Assembly (NCBI RefSeq): GCF_002252445.1
Contig: NZ_NNRJ01000018.1
Coordinates: 62,001 to 126,000, forward strand
From: Brucella thiophenivorans
Lineage (GTDB): Bacteria > Pseudomonadota > Alphaproteobacteria > Rhizobiales > Rhizobiaceae
Reading direction: 5' to 3'
DNA: 64,000 bases
In this document: in pieces, positions 43,053 to 51,605 of the stretch
Position numbering within the stretch: the stretch's first letter is position 1
How the letters are laid out: each line of letters opens with the position of its first letter
Notes under the pieces: model-generated
Databases searched by the model: none
What the model was told of the DNA's origin: nothing
The model's input: the letters and a program-made list of their open reading frames with translations, nothing else
Made by a program: the position numbers and the translations under genes

Positions 43053-44732
43053 ATGAGTGCAAAGACCGCTACCGCTGCAAATCCGCTTGGGCTTGTGGCC
43101 ATCATCGGCCTTGCCATTGTCGTCGCGGTTCCGTTTATTTTCATTGTCTTACAGGCTATTTTTCCGCGGATCGGGCAGGGCGTGTTCAGCGCGCCTTTTG
43201 TGCATCTGCCAGCCTTGTTTGAAGATCCAAGACTGCTGCGTATGACCGGCAACACAATTCTGCTTGGTGTCAGCGTCGTGGTGTTATCGGCGATTATTGC
43301 TGTACCTCTCGCGGTTTTTCGAGCACTCTACAAAGTGCCTCTTGCGCTGGTCTGGGACGTGCTGATGCTCGTGCCCTTCATGATCCCGCCCTATATTGCG
43401 ACGCTTGGCTGGATCATGACGTTGCAGCCGCGCGGTTATCTCGATCAGCTTGCCGGTTTTAACCTAGCGCCATTCCTATTTTCGTTGGCTGGCATGACAT
43501 TCGTAATGGCACTCAACACGTTTCCGCTGGTGTATTTCGCCGTGTCGCGGACGATTGAAGCCGTTGGCGCACGTTATTCTGATGTGGGCCGCGTTTTTGG
43601 TGCGTCGCCTTGGCGTTCGTTTTTCCGCATAACCTTGCCACTGGCAACGCCGGGACTTGCGGCAAGTCTGCTTCTCGTATTCGCTTCGGCAATCGAAGAA
43701 TATGGAACGCCTGCAGCTCTTGGCAGCCGCTCGGGCTTTGAAGTGCTGGTCACAGAAATAGATATGCGCATATCCGACTGGCCGATTGATCTTTCCGGTG
43801 CTGCGGTTTTCTCGCTGGCACTAGTTTGTTTGTCGCTTGCGGCATTCATGTTCCAGCGCTGGATTCTGACGCGCCGTTCCTATGTCACGACGGGCGGTAA
43901 GCCACAGAACAAGGACAAGCGCGAGCTTGGTGCGTTCAAGGTTCCCGTTGTCATCCTGTTTGGTGTGGTCGCTTTTACGGCGACTGGCGTTCCGCTTCTC
44001 GCAATTCTTGCGACGGCGATGTCGAAGACAATTTCCGGTGGACTTACACTATCCAATCTCGGCTTTGATAATTTTGCAGATATTGCGGATAATAGTGCAG
44101 GGGCTATGCGCGCGCTCACGAATAGCCTTTCTTTGGGTGTCGCTAGTGCGCTTCTGACAGGGTCGCTTGGAGCGATAGCTGCCTATGCAGTTGTGAAAAT
44201 GCGTTTCCGTGGGCGTTTCTGGCTTGATGTTCTGACGGTGTTGCCAAATTCGCTGCCGGGTGTCGTGGTTGCAGTCGGCCTTATCCTTGCATGGAACCAG
44301 CCATCGCTCCTGATTTCACCTTATAATACACCGCTGATCCTACTACTTGCATATTGCTGCATTCTGCTGCCGCAGCCAATCCGCTATGCGACCGCAGCGT
44401 TTCATCAGATCGGAGACAACCTCGAAGCCGCTGCGCGTGTTTGTGGCGCTGGTAGTTTTACAACTTTCCGCCGCATCATGCTACCGCTGATCGCGCCAAG
44501 CCTGGTTACTGCAATGCTGTTGGTATTTGCGGTGGCGACGCGTGAGCTTGTTGCTTCCATTCTGGTTGCCCCTGTCGGTATGCAGACCATATCGATCTTT
44601 ATCTGGCGACAGTTTGAACAGGGATCAATTGGCCTTGGCATGGCCATGGCCTTCATCGCGATCCTGCTCACGACTTTGCTGCCTTTGCTTTTGATGGGAG
44701 TCCTTAAAAGAACAGGTTTAGTCAAAATCTAA
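43053..44732 (+). CDS. ABC transporter permease, fused two-domain (FbpB-like)
   Basis: A 559-residue inner-membrane permease with two tandem copies of the permease domain, each about six helices. The two EAA-type loops are visible: ARYSDVGRVFGASPWRSFFRITLPLATPGL (~185-215) and DNLEAAARVCGAGSFTTFRRIMLPLIAPSL (~455-485). Fused permeases of this size are usual in the Fbp/Afu and PhnU-like systems. It is separated from the binding-protein gene by a hairpin and precedes the M24 peptidase gene by 77 nt that contain an operator-like motif. Confidence 0.9.
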   Translation: MSAKTATAANPLGLVAIIGLAIVVAVPFIFIVLQAIFPRIGQGVFSAPFVHLPALFEDPRLLRMTGNTILLGVSVVVLSAIIAVPLAVFRALYKVPLALVWDVLMLVPFMIPPYIATLGWIMTLQPRGYLDQLAGFNLAPFLFSLAGMTFVMALNTFPLVYFAVSRTIEAVGARYSDVGRVFGASPWRSFFRITLPLATPGLAASLLLVFASAIEEYGTPAALGSRSGFEVLVTEIDMRISDWPIDLSGAAVFSLALVCLSLAAFMFQRWILTRRSYVTTGGKPQNKDKRELGAFKVPVVILFGVVAFTATGVPLLAILATAMSKTISGGLTLSNLGFDNFADIADNSAGAMRALTNSLSLGVASALLTGSLGAIAAYAVVKMRFRGRFWLDVLTVLPNSLPGVVVAVGLILAWNQPSLLISPYNTPLILLLAYCCILLPQPIRYATAAFHQIGDNLEAAARVCGAGSFTTFRRIMLPLIAPSLVTAMLLVFAVATRELVASILVAPVGMQTISIFIWRQFEQGSIGLGMAMAFIAILLTTLLPLLLMGVLKRTGLVKI

Positions 44733-44733
44733 T

Positions 44734-44754
44734 CTGTCGACAAATTGCGTACAG
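44734..44754. promoter_or_regulatory. Candidate GntR operator, upstream of the prolidase gene
   Basis: A 21-bp site with CTGT...ACAG ends, beginning CTGTCGACAAAT and ending TACAG. It recurs with a changed 4-base centre at 46690-46710. Both lie upstream of genes flanking the GntR regulator. Confidence 0.55.
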
Positions 44755-44809
44755 AGATTTATCCTTTCATCATACCATCGAGTCCGTGGCAGGCTGAAAG
44801 GAATAAGCA

Positions 44810-45949
44810 ATGTCTCTTACAACTCAACCACCTTGCATTTCCAATGATGAGCGGCTTGAGCGTATCAACGTTCTGCGCCGCAATTTAAGCGAAAAAAACA
44901 TCGGTGCCTTGCTGCTTGGGTCGACTGAGAGCCTGCTTTATTACACTGGCCTTGTCTGGCATTCGAGCGAACGCCTGCTGGGTGCTGTGATCACGCAGAC
45001 CGACATTATCTATATTGTTCCCGGTTTTGAGCTGAGCCGCGTGGAAAGCCTCCCGCACTTGCCGGGTGAAATCCGCATCTGGCAGGAAGAAGAAAACAGC
45101 GCCGTGCTCGTCGCTTCACTTTTGAAGGCGGGCGAAACGCTCGCCGTCGACAATGCCGTTCCGCTCTCTGTCTATAATGCGTTGCGTGAGCAAGTTGGCG
45201 CTGACCGCCTTGTCGACGCTGGCCCAATCATTCGAGAACAGCGTATCCAAAAATCACAAACCGAAATCGATATTATCAAATATGCGATGGGCTTGACGCT
45301 TGAAGTGCATCGCCGTGCGCATCAATTCATTCGTCCCGGCGTTGCTGCATCCGATGTCGTGCGCTTCATCGATGAGCAGCATCGCGAAATGGGCGCAAGG
45401 GGCTCAACCTTTTGCATCGTCTCCTTTGGCGAGGCGACCTCTTTGCCGCATGGTGCCGATGGCGAGCAGTTCTATAAAAATGGCGATGTTATTCTTGTTG
45501 ATACAGGTTGCCGGATTGATGGCTATCATTCGGACCTGACCCGCACCTATATGCTTGATGAGCCTACAGCTGATTTTGAGCGTATATGGGCGATTGAGCG
45601 GCAGGCACAACAAGCGGTTTTTGATGCGGCAAAAATCGGTGCTGCCTGTTCCAGCCTTGATGACGCAGCGCGTGCGGTGCTGGTAAAGCATGGCTTGGGG
45701 CCGGATTATCAGCTTCCCGGGCTTCCGCATCGCGCGGGTCATGGTTTGGGACTGGAAATCCATGAAGCGCCTTATATCGTTCGTGGCAATCAGCTGCCGC
45801 TCGAAGCGGGCATGTGCTTCTCGAATGAACCGATGATCGTCGTGCCGGGGCAGTTTGGTGTGCGCTTGGAAGATCATATTTACATGAGCACCGAGGGCGC
45901 AGAGTGGTTTACGCAGCCTGCAAAAGGACCAACGGAACCGTTCGTCTGA
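44810..45949 (+). CDS. M24 family metallopeptidase (Xaa-Pro dipeptidase/creatinase-like)
   Basis: A 379-residue pita-bread-fold enzyme. N-terminal creatinase domain to ~residue 150; catalytic domain has metal ligands in ILVDTGCRIDGYHSDLTRTY (two Asp), HRAGHGLGLEIHEAPYI (His), CFSNEPMIVVP (Glu) and GVRLEDHIYM (Glu): the complete five-ligand set of prolidase/methionine aminopeptidase. No secretion signal. With an ABC importer before it and hydroxyproline-type genes after it, hydrolysis of imported X-Pro or X-Hyp dipeptides is the likely role. Confidence 0.87.
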   Translation: MSLTTQPPCISNDERLERINVLRRNLSEKNIGALLLGSTESLLYYTGLVWHSSERLLGAVITQTDIIYIVPGFELSRVESLPHLPGEIRIWQEEENSAVLVASLLKAGETLAVDNAVPLSVYNALREQVGADRLVDAGPIIREQRIQKSQTEIDIIKYAMGLTLEVHRRAHQFIRPGVAASDVVRFIDEQHREMGARGSTFCIVSFGEATSLPHGADGEQFYKNGDVILVDTGCRIDGYHSDLTRTYMLDEPTADFERIWAIERQAQQAVFDAAKIGAACSSLDDAARAVLVKHGLGPDYQLPGLPHRAGHGLGLEIHEAPYIVRGNQLPLEAGMCFSNEPMIVVPGQFGVRLEDHIYMSTEGAEWFTQPAKGPTEPFV

Positions 45950-45971
45950 TTTTTGCTTAAGGAAGTTAACG

Positions 45972-46676
45972 ATGACGGAAAGCGATAATAACGCCATCCC
46001 TGAACGCAAACGCGGTTCCGGCGGGAAAATGGTCTATGATCTGCTGCGCGATGAAATCCTCGATCTGGTGCTGCCTCCTGGTAGCCCGATCGATGAGGTG
46101 CAGCTTGCGGAGCGGTTTAAAATGTCCCGTACGCCGATACGTGAGGCTTTGGTGCGGCTTGCGGGTGAGGGGCTTATTGATACGCTGCCCAACCGCTCGA
46201 CGATGGTGTCGAATATCGACTTCCTTAACATGCATACATACTTCGACGCGCTGACATTGATGTATCGCGCCACAACTCAGCTTGCCGCCAAAAACCATCG
46301 GCAGGAAGATCTGGACATTATCGCGTCTTATCAGACAGAGTTTACCGCCGCTGTTGAAGCACAGAACGCACTTGGGATGATCGCGACCAACGCAGCGCTG
46401 CATCTTGCAATCGCAGAGGCAGGGCGAAATCCATATTTCACCAGTCTTTTTAAACGATTGCTGGATGAGGGGCGGCGTATTCTGCGGCTTTATTATCAGT
46501 CCTATAATGATCGCCTGCCAAGGCGTTTTGTCGAAGAGCATGAAGAAATGATCGCTGCAATCGCTGCACGCGACATGAAGCTTGCCGAACAGCTGGCGCA
46601 TGAACATGCAGAGCAGATCGTGCGTCAGGTGCAGAAACTGGTGATGCGCGATGACCGTCTTAAAATAAACCTTTAG
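45972..46676 (+). CDS. GntR family (FCD) transcriptional regulator
   Basis: A 234-residue regulator. Winged helix: KMVYDLLRDEILDLVLPPGSPIDEVQLAERFKMSRTPIREALVRLAGEGLIDTLPNRSTMV; FCD effector domain: ALHLAIAEAGRNPYFTSLFKRLLDEG and FVEEHEEMIAAIAARDMKLAEQLAHEHAEQI, with metal-binding His pattern. It lies between the prolidase and deaminase genes. The 21-bp CTGT...ACAG motif on each side is the best candidate for its operator. Confidence 0.88.
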   Translation: MTESDNNAIPERKRGSGGKMVYDLLRDEILDLVLPPGSPIDEVQLAERFKMSRTPIREALVRLAGEGLIDTLPNRSTMVSNIDFLNMHTYFDALTLMYRATTQLAAKNHRQEDLDIIASYQTEFTAAVEAQNALGMIATNAALHLAIAEAGRNPYFTSLFKRLLDEGRRILRLYYQSYNDRLPRRFVEEHEEMIAAIAARDMKLAEQLAHEHAEQIVRQVQKLVMRDDRLKINL

Positions 46677-46689
46677 TACCGTGTAATTT

Positions 46690-46710
46690 CTGTCGACAAA
46701 TAAAATACAG
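46690..46710. promoter_or_regulatory. Candidate GntR operator, upstream of the deaminase gene
   Basis: CTGTCGACAAAT ... ATACAG, 21 bp, same ends and same first 12 bases as 44734-44754. It lies 134 nt before the HypD-like gene and directly after the GntR gene. Confidence 0.55.
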
Positions 46711-46843
46711 GCTGATATATCAGTTGCGGTGAACTGAAAATGGCCAGACCCATGACAGTCCAATCGCTTTGGTTTTGTTTGTTGCATTGTCTCTTGTGAA
46801 ACTGCACCGTAGTTCGATGGCAATGCTCTGAGAGGAGTTTTCG

Positions 46844-47806
46844 ATGGCTGCCAATATTTTTTCCGGCGTGATTCCGGCTCTGATGACCCCGTGCAAGGAC
46901 GACCGCACGCCTGATTTCGATGCGCTGGTGCGCAAGGGGCAGGAACTGATCGACGCTGGTATGTCGGCTGTCGTTTATTGCGGTTCGATGGGCGACTGGC
47001 CTCTGCTGACCGACGAGCAGCGTATGGAAGGCGTTGCTCGCCTGACCGCTGCTGGCATTCCGGTTATCGTTGGTACTGGCGCCGTGAACACCGCTGTTGC
47101 TGCGGCTCATGCTGCACATGCGCAGAAAGTGGGCGCAAAAGGCCTGATGGTTATCCCGCGCGTTCTGTCGCGTGGCTCGGTGATTGCAGCGCAGAAGGAG
47201 CACTTCAAGGCTGTGCTTTCGGCTGCTCCTGATCTTCCTGCCGTCATCTACAACAGCCCTTATTATGGCTTTGCAACGCGTGCTGATCTGTTCTTCGCGT
47301 TGCGTGCGGAGCATCCGAACCTCGTTGGCTTCAAAGAGTTCGGCGGCCCCGCAGACATGCGTTACGCAGCCGAAAACATCACCAGCCGTGATGACGATGT
47401 CACGCTGATGATCGGTGTTGATACGGCTGTGTTCCATGGATTTGTGAACTGCGGCGCAACAGGTGCTATTACCGGCATCGGCAACGTTCTGCCGAAGGAA
47501 GTCATCCAGATGTGCAAGCTTTCGCAGGCTGCAGCAAAAGGAGATGCCGACGCGCGTCAGCGTGCGCTTGAACTCGAACAAGCGCTTGCTGTTCTGTCTT
47601 CTTTCGATGAAGGTCCAGATCTCGTGCTTTACTTCAAGCACATGATGGTTCTGAAGGGTGACAAGGAATACACGCTGCACTTCAATGCAAGTGACGCTCT
47701 TTCCGATAGCCAGCGCGGTTATGTCGAAGCGCAGTTCAAGCTGTTCAACAGCTGGTATGCCGAGTGGAGCAAGCTTCCCGGCGCGGTTCAGACATACAAA
47801 GCTTGA
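46844..47806 (+). CDS. hypD: DapA-family lyase, probable 1-pyrroline-4-hydroxy-2-carboxylate deaminase (HypD-like)
   Basis: A 320-residue Schiff-base aldolase-fold enzyme. SGVIPALMTPCKDDRTPDF is the start typical of the family; the catalytic Tyr is in AVIYNSPYYGF (~residue 130s) and the Schiff-base Lys in LVGFKEFGG (~160s); GATGAITGIGNVLPK closes the barrel. HypD removes ammonia from the cyclic imine of hydroxyproline to give 2-ketoglutarate semialdehyde, which the KGSADH-like enzyme at 49061 would oxidise. Other DapA-family activities remain possible, but the neighbours fit. GAGAGGAG precedes ATG 46844. Confidence 0.8.
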   Translation: MAANIFSGVIPALMTPCKDDRTPDFDALVRKGQELIDAGMSAVVYCGSMGDWPLLTDEQRMEGVARLTAAGIPVIVGTGAVNTAVAAAHAAHAQKVGAKGLMVIPRVLSRGSVIAAQKEHFKAVLSAAPDLPAVIYNSPYYGFATRADLFFALRAEHPNLVGFKEFGGPADMRYAAENITSRDDDVTLMIGVDTAVFHGFVNCGATGAITGIGNVLPKEVIQMCKLSQAAAKGDADARQRALELEQALAVLSSFDEGPDLVLYFKHMMVLKGDKEYTLHFNASDALSDSQRGYVEAQFKLFNSWYAEWSKLPGAVQTYKA

Positions 47807-47822
47807 ATATAGCCATGGATTG

Positions 47823-47851
47823 AAAAAGCCCTCCGTTTGGAGGGCTTTTTT
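47823..47851. terminator. Bidirectional terminator between hypD-like and Ldh-family genes
   Basis: AAAAAGCCCTCC / loop GTTT / GGAGGGCTTTTTT; U-tails on both strands. Confidence 0.9.
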
Positions 47852-47855
47852 GTTT

Positions 47856-48893
47856 TTAGTTGATGGCTTCGAGGCCTTTTTCCAGCAGCAGATCGAGCTG
47901 ATCAATTTCCGCTTTGGTGAGCTTGATACCTTCGCTTTCAGATTCGGCGCGTGCCTTGAAGCGACGCTGCGAAGGCAGGCGTGCGCCTTGGCCGACAATC
48001 GCATCGAACAGGCTTTCGGCTCGCGCAAACGGATCACCGGGACGACCTTTGGCAAAAGCTTCCGGCGAGAACGCAATGATCAGTTCCCCATGCACTGGCG
48101 ACAGAGTTGTCGTGCCAAGGAAATCAAGCACTTCCGGGCTGGTCAGATCGCCGATCATGATGGCAGCAAGCAATTCGACCATGGTGCTGATGGCTGAACC
48201 CTTGTGCTCGCCGAAAGGTAGCATCGCACCAGCAAGCGCTGTTTCAGGATCAGTTGTTGGGTTGCCTTCCGCATCCAGCGCCCAGCCTTCCGGCAATTGT
48301 TTGCCGGCGCGACGATGAAGTTCGATCTCGCCACGCGCCGCAACAGAGGTCGCAAAGTCGAAGACGTAAGGCGAGGTTTCCTTGCGCGGCCAGCCGAACG
48401 CAAAAGGATTGGTTCCAAGCAAGGGCTTGTTGCCGCCGGTGGGTGCAACGGTTGCGTAGCTCGGGCACATGACAAGCGCTGCCAAACCTTCTGATGTCAG
48501 CGCTTCAACTTCTGGCCAGAGGGCGGAAAAATGTGTGCAGTCATTGATGACAAGTGCCGCAACGCCGTTTTTCCGTGCACGCTCCGCGAGAACGGGCACG
48601 CCCACTTCGAATGCGGCATTGGCGAAGCCGAAATTGGCATTCACGCGCACGATGCTTGAAGCTTCATCGGCCACGATTTCGGGAATCGCGGCTGCTTTTA
48701 CCTTCCCGGCCTTGACTGTGCGAAGCGCACCCTCGATACGATATATGCCGTGAGATTTGCAGTGATCGCGTTCACCTGCAATAATAACACGCGTGACAGC
48801 GGCAGCCTGTATAGCGTTCAGCCCTGCTTTACGAAAAATCGCCTCTACGCGGTCGTGAAGCGTGGCAATGCTCAGGATGGTGGTCTCGCTCAT
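47856..48893 (-). CDS. Ldh/DpkA-family oxidoreductase (probable cyclic imine reductase)
   Basis: A 345-residue member of the malate/lactate dehydrogenase-2 family that includes delta1-piperideine-2-carboxylate/delta1-pyrroline-2-carboxylate reductase. Features: GERDHCKSHGIYRIEGAL, NANFGFANAAFEVGVPVLAERARKNGVAALVINDCTHFSALWPEVEAL with the catalytic His in CTHFSALW, NPFAFGWPRKETSPYVFDFATSVAARGEIELHRRAGK, PFGEHKGSAISTMVELLAAI. ATG 48893 is preferred over the upstream reading, which covers the operator-like region. In the hydroxyproline context it would reduce delta1-pyrroline-2-carboxylate to L-proline (trans-3-hydroxyproline branch). Divergent from the ALDH gene. Confidence 0.82.
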   Translation of the reverse strand: MSETTILSIATLHDRVEAIFRKAGLNAIQAAAVTRVIIAGERDHCKSHGIYRIEGALRTVKAGKVKAAAIPEIVADEASSIVRVNANFGFANAAFEVGVPVLAERARKNGVAALVINDCTHFSALWPEVEALTSEGLAALVMCPSYATVAPTGGNKPLLGTNPFAFGWPRKETSPYVFDFATSVAARGEIELHRRAGKQLPEGWALDAEGNPTTDPETALAGAMLPFGEHKGSAISTMVELLAAIMIGDLTSPEVLDFLGTTTLSPVHGELIIAFSPEAFAKGRPGDPFARAESLFDAIVGQGARLPSQRRFKARAESESEGIKLTKAEIDQLDLLLEKGLEAIN

Positions 48894-48958
48894 CATGCAT
48901 CTTTCATGGCTAAACCTGCATGGAATGTCCTGCAGGCAATTGATATCTGCGCACACAC

Positions 48959-48983
48959 TGTATACAAACAAACAGGGTATACA
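48959..48983. promoter_or_regulatory. Inverted repeat in the divergent region of the imine reductase and ALDH genes
   Basis: TGTATAC (48959-48965), 11-nt spacer, GTATACA (48977-48983). GTATAC cores are common in operators of FadR/FCD regulators. Different from the CTGTCGAC motif, so either another regulator or a second mode. Confidence 0.5.
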
Positions 48984-49060
48984 ATCATTAGACAAGTACA
49001 ATTTAGATTCAGTGAGATACTGGCTTAATTGTGCGTTGATTTCTACAGGAGGATGGACGA

Positions 49061-50575
49061 ATGGCATTTACGCCCAAAGGGAAACACTTTGTTGCTGGCG
49101 AATGGCTTGATGGAGCCGGGACCTTTGAATCTTCACCAGCAAGTGGGCCAGCGCATTCGTTCGCAGTCGGTACAGTTGATCTGGTGAACCGCGCTTGTGA
49201 AGCTGCGGAAGATGCGTTCTGGTCTTATGGCTATTCGACCCGCGCCGAGCGCGCTACATTCCTGCGCGCAATCGCCGACGAAATCGAAGCACGCATTGCA
49301 GACATTATCGTAATTGGTTCGCAGGAAACCGGCTTGCCGGAAGCGCGTCTTCAGGGTGAAACTGGTCGTACCACCGGCCAGCTGCGCTTGTTTGCTGACC
49401 ATATCGAAAAGGGCGATTATCTTGATCGCCGTTTTGATGCAGCACTTCCTGATCGTCAGCCAGCGCCGCGCCCGGAAATCCGCCTTGTTCAGCGTCCAAT
49501 TGGTCCTGTCGCGGTTTTCGGTGCATCCAACTTCCCGATGGCATTTTCGACCGCCGGTGGTGACACTGCGGCAGCACTGGCTGCTGGTTGCCCTGTCGTC
49601 GTGAAGGGCCATTCTGCACATCCTGGAACGGGCGAAATCGTAGCGCAGGCTATTGAAGCCGCGATCAAGAGGACTGGCGTTCATCCGGGTGTGTTCTCGC
49701 TCATTCAGGGCGGACGCCGCGATGTCGGTCATGCGCTGGTTCAGAATCCAAACATCAAGGCTGTTGGCTTCACGGGTTCGCTGGCTGGTGGCCGTGCATT
49801 GTTCGACCTTTGCGCAGCACGTCCAGAACCAATCCCGTTCTTCGGTGAGCTTGGTTCGGTCAATCCGATGTTTCTGCTGCCAGAAGCAATGAAGGCGCGG
49901 GCCGAAACGCTCGGACAGGGTTGGGCTGGGTCGCTCACTATGGGCGCTGGCCAGTTCTGCACCAATCCAGGTATTGCTGTTGTTCTCGACGGTGCTGATG
50001 CCGACACCTTCACAGAAGCTGCTGTTGAAGGTCTCAAAAAAGTTGCTCCGCAGACCATGCTGACTGATGGCATTGCGCAGGCATACCACGAAGGCAAAGA
50101 GCGTTTTGAAACGCGCAATGCTGTGAAGCCGCTTTATGAAACCGAGTCGTCGGGTCGTCAGGTTTCACCAAATCTGTTTGAAACAACTGGTGAGCGCTTC
50201 CTGTCCGACCATGCGCTTGGTGAAGAAGTATTTGGTCCTCTCGGACTGGTCATTCGCGTTGGTTCCGTCAATGAAATGGAAAAGCTTGCGCGTGGCTTTG
50301 AAGGTCAGCTGACAGCAACCATTCACATGGATGCAGGCGACATAGGTGAGGCACAGAAACTTCTGCCTGTGCTTGAACGTAAGGCTGGTCGTGTTCTCGT
50401 CAATGGTTTCCCCACTGGCGTTGAAGTGGTTGATTCAATGGTTCACGGCGGACCATATCCGGCATCGACGAACTTTGGAGCAACTAGCGTTGGCACAATG
50501 TCGATCCGCCGTTTCCTGCGTCCAGTTTCTTATCAGAACTTCCCAACGGAACTTCTGCCAGAAGATTTCGCTTAA
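49061..50575 (+). CDS. Aldehyde dehydrogenase, 2-ketoglutarate semialdehyde dehydrogenase-like
   Basis: A 504-residue ALDH of the KGSADH branch. IGPVAVFGASNFPMAFSTAGGDTAAALAAGCPVVVKGHSAHPGTGE is the NAD region in the form specific to this group; general-base Glu in FFGELGSVNPMF and nucleophile Cys in GAGQFCTNPGIAVV. LVNGFPTGVEVVDSMVHGGPYPASTNFGATSVGTMSIRRFLRPVSYQNFP is the family C-terminus. Converts 2-ketoglutarate semialdehyde, the product of HypD, to 2-ketoglutarate. AGGAGGA precedes ATG 49061. Confidence 0.88.
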   Translation: MAFTPKGKHFVAGEWLDGAGTFESSPASGPAHSFAVGTVDLVNRACEAAEDAFWSYGYSTRAERATFLRAIADEIEARIADIIVIGSQETGLPEARLQGETGRTTGQLRLFADHIEKGDYLDRRFDAALPDRQPAPRPEIRLVQRPIGPVAVFGASNFPMAFSTAGGDTAAALAAGCPVVVKGHSAHPGTGEIVAQAIEAAIKRTGVHPGVFSLIQGGRRDVGHALVQNPNIKAVGFTGSLAGGRALFDLCAARPEPIPFFGELGSVNPMFLLPEAMKARAETLGQGWAGSLTMGAGQFCTNPGIAVVLDGADADTFTEAAVEGLKKVAPQTMLTDGIAQAYHEGKERFETRNAVKPLYETESSGRQVSPNLFETTGERFLSDHALGEEVFGPLGLVIRVGSVNEMEKLARGFEGQLTATIHMDAGDIGEAQKLLPVLERKAGRVLVNGFPTGVEVVDSMVHGGPYPASTNFGATSVGTMSIRRFLRPVSYQNFPTELLPEDFA

Positions 50576-50598
50576 TCTTATCGCATTGTAAAAAACAG

Positions 50599-50627
50599 AA
50601 AGCCCCTCCAGTGGAGGGGCTTTTTTT
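50599..50627. terminator. Bidirectional terminator after the ALDH gene
   Basis: AAAGCCCCTCC / AGT / GGAGGGGCTTTTTTT between convergent ALDH and binding-protein genes. Confidence 0.9.
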
Positions 50628-51524
50628 CTATTCGTAAAGAGCTGCCGCTAATTTTCGCACGGCTTGCGCTGTTCGTGGTCCGAAGCCAAGCATATATGGG
50701 CCCTCTAGCACAACCAGCGATTGACTGCGCGCTGCTGGTGTTTCTTGCAGCGCTTTTTGGGAAAACACATCCTCGCGTGTGGGGCCGCCATTGCCATCTG
50801 AGAGCATCAACACCACATCTGGTTCTGCCTTGACCAACCATTCCTCGGACACGGGTTTATAACCGGAATAGACTGATAGCGGATTGATCCCGCCGGCATA
50901 GCGGATGAATGCATCTGCCGCAGTTTCGCTTCCCGCACCGCTCAGCCTGGCCAGACCGTGGAAAAAGACGACCCGCTTTTGCTTTCCAGCCGAAACCTTT
51001 TTGGCATAGGCTGTTGCAGCATCGAAATCTTCAACCACTTTGCGGGTAAGTAGCTCGCCTTGGTGTTCGCGATTGAGCCGCTTCGCAATCAGCCCGATCT
51101 TTTTGATTAGACCCTCGCGACTGTTATCGACCGGGACATAGAGAATTTCGAGTGCTGACTGGTTCAGCACATCTGTCGTTTCCGGTGGTCCAATATCTTC
51201 GGATGCGATAATCAGATCGGTGTCGAGTGTGAGGATTCCTTCTGGCGAAAGACTGCGGCGATAGCCGACATTAGCCTTACTGGATGTCTGCGCGGGATAT
51301 TTGCTGCTTCGATCAACCGCTACAACCTTATCGCCTGCGCCGAGTGCAAATATTATTTCAGTGACGTCAGGGCCAAGGGAGACAATGCGTTTGGCCTCTT
51401 TGTTCTCGGCAAAGGCCGCTTGTGGTGCAATGCAAATTAGCATCAGCACGAGCACAGTTTTTGCTATGCTGCGCAAAGGGAAAACCCGGATATGAGGTGT
51501 AAAATGCACGTCTACCTGATCCAT
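50628..51524 (-). CDS. Haem-type ABC substrate-binding protein (HmuT/BhuT-like), orphan
   Basis: A 298-residue periplasmic class-III binding protein. Hydrophobic leader VLVLMLICIAPQAAFA then KRIVSLGPDVTEIIFALGAGDKVVAVDRSSKYP, the usual entry of vitamin-B12/haem/siderophore binding proteins; VGYRRSLSPEGILTLDTDLIIASED, and GPYMLGFGPRTAQAVRKLAAALY, close to the HmuT C-terminus. No TonB receptor, permease or ATPase is adjacent; its transporter would have to be elsewhere. The N-terminus is longer than usual before the leader (about 22 residues), so GTG further in could be the true start. Confidence 0.83.
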   Translation of the reverse strand: MDQVDVHFTPHIRVFPLRSIAKTVLVLMLICIAPQAAFAENKEAKRIVSLGPDVTEIIFALGAGDKVVAVDRSSKYPAQTSSKANVGYRRSLSPEGILTLDTDLIIASEDIGPPETTDVLNQSALEILYVPVDNSREGLIKKIGLIAKRLNREHQGELLTRKVVEDFDAATAYAKKVSAGKQKRVVFFHGLARLSGAGSETAADAFIRYAGGINPLSVYSGYKPVSEEWLVKAEPDVVLMLSDGNGGPTREDVFSQKALQETPAARSQSLVVLEGPYMLGFGPRTAQAVRKLAAALYE

Positions 51525-51605
51525 CTGATTGTATGATCGATCAGTAAACCTTATTTAACATGAGTATAATAATCAAGTTAAAACGCCCTCGTTGGACGTT
51601 TTAAC

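Noticed and set aside
46673-48076. A 467-codon minus-strand frame opposite the HypD-like gene
   Set aside because: It crosses a strong terminator and the imine-reductase 3' end and shows no family motif.
49133-50089. A 318-codon minus-strand frame inside the KGSADH-like gene
   Set aside because: Antisense to catalytic ALDH motifs; no start signal or homology recognised.
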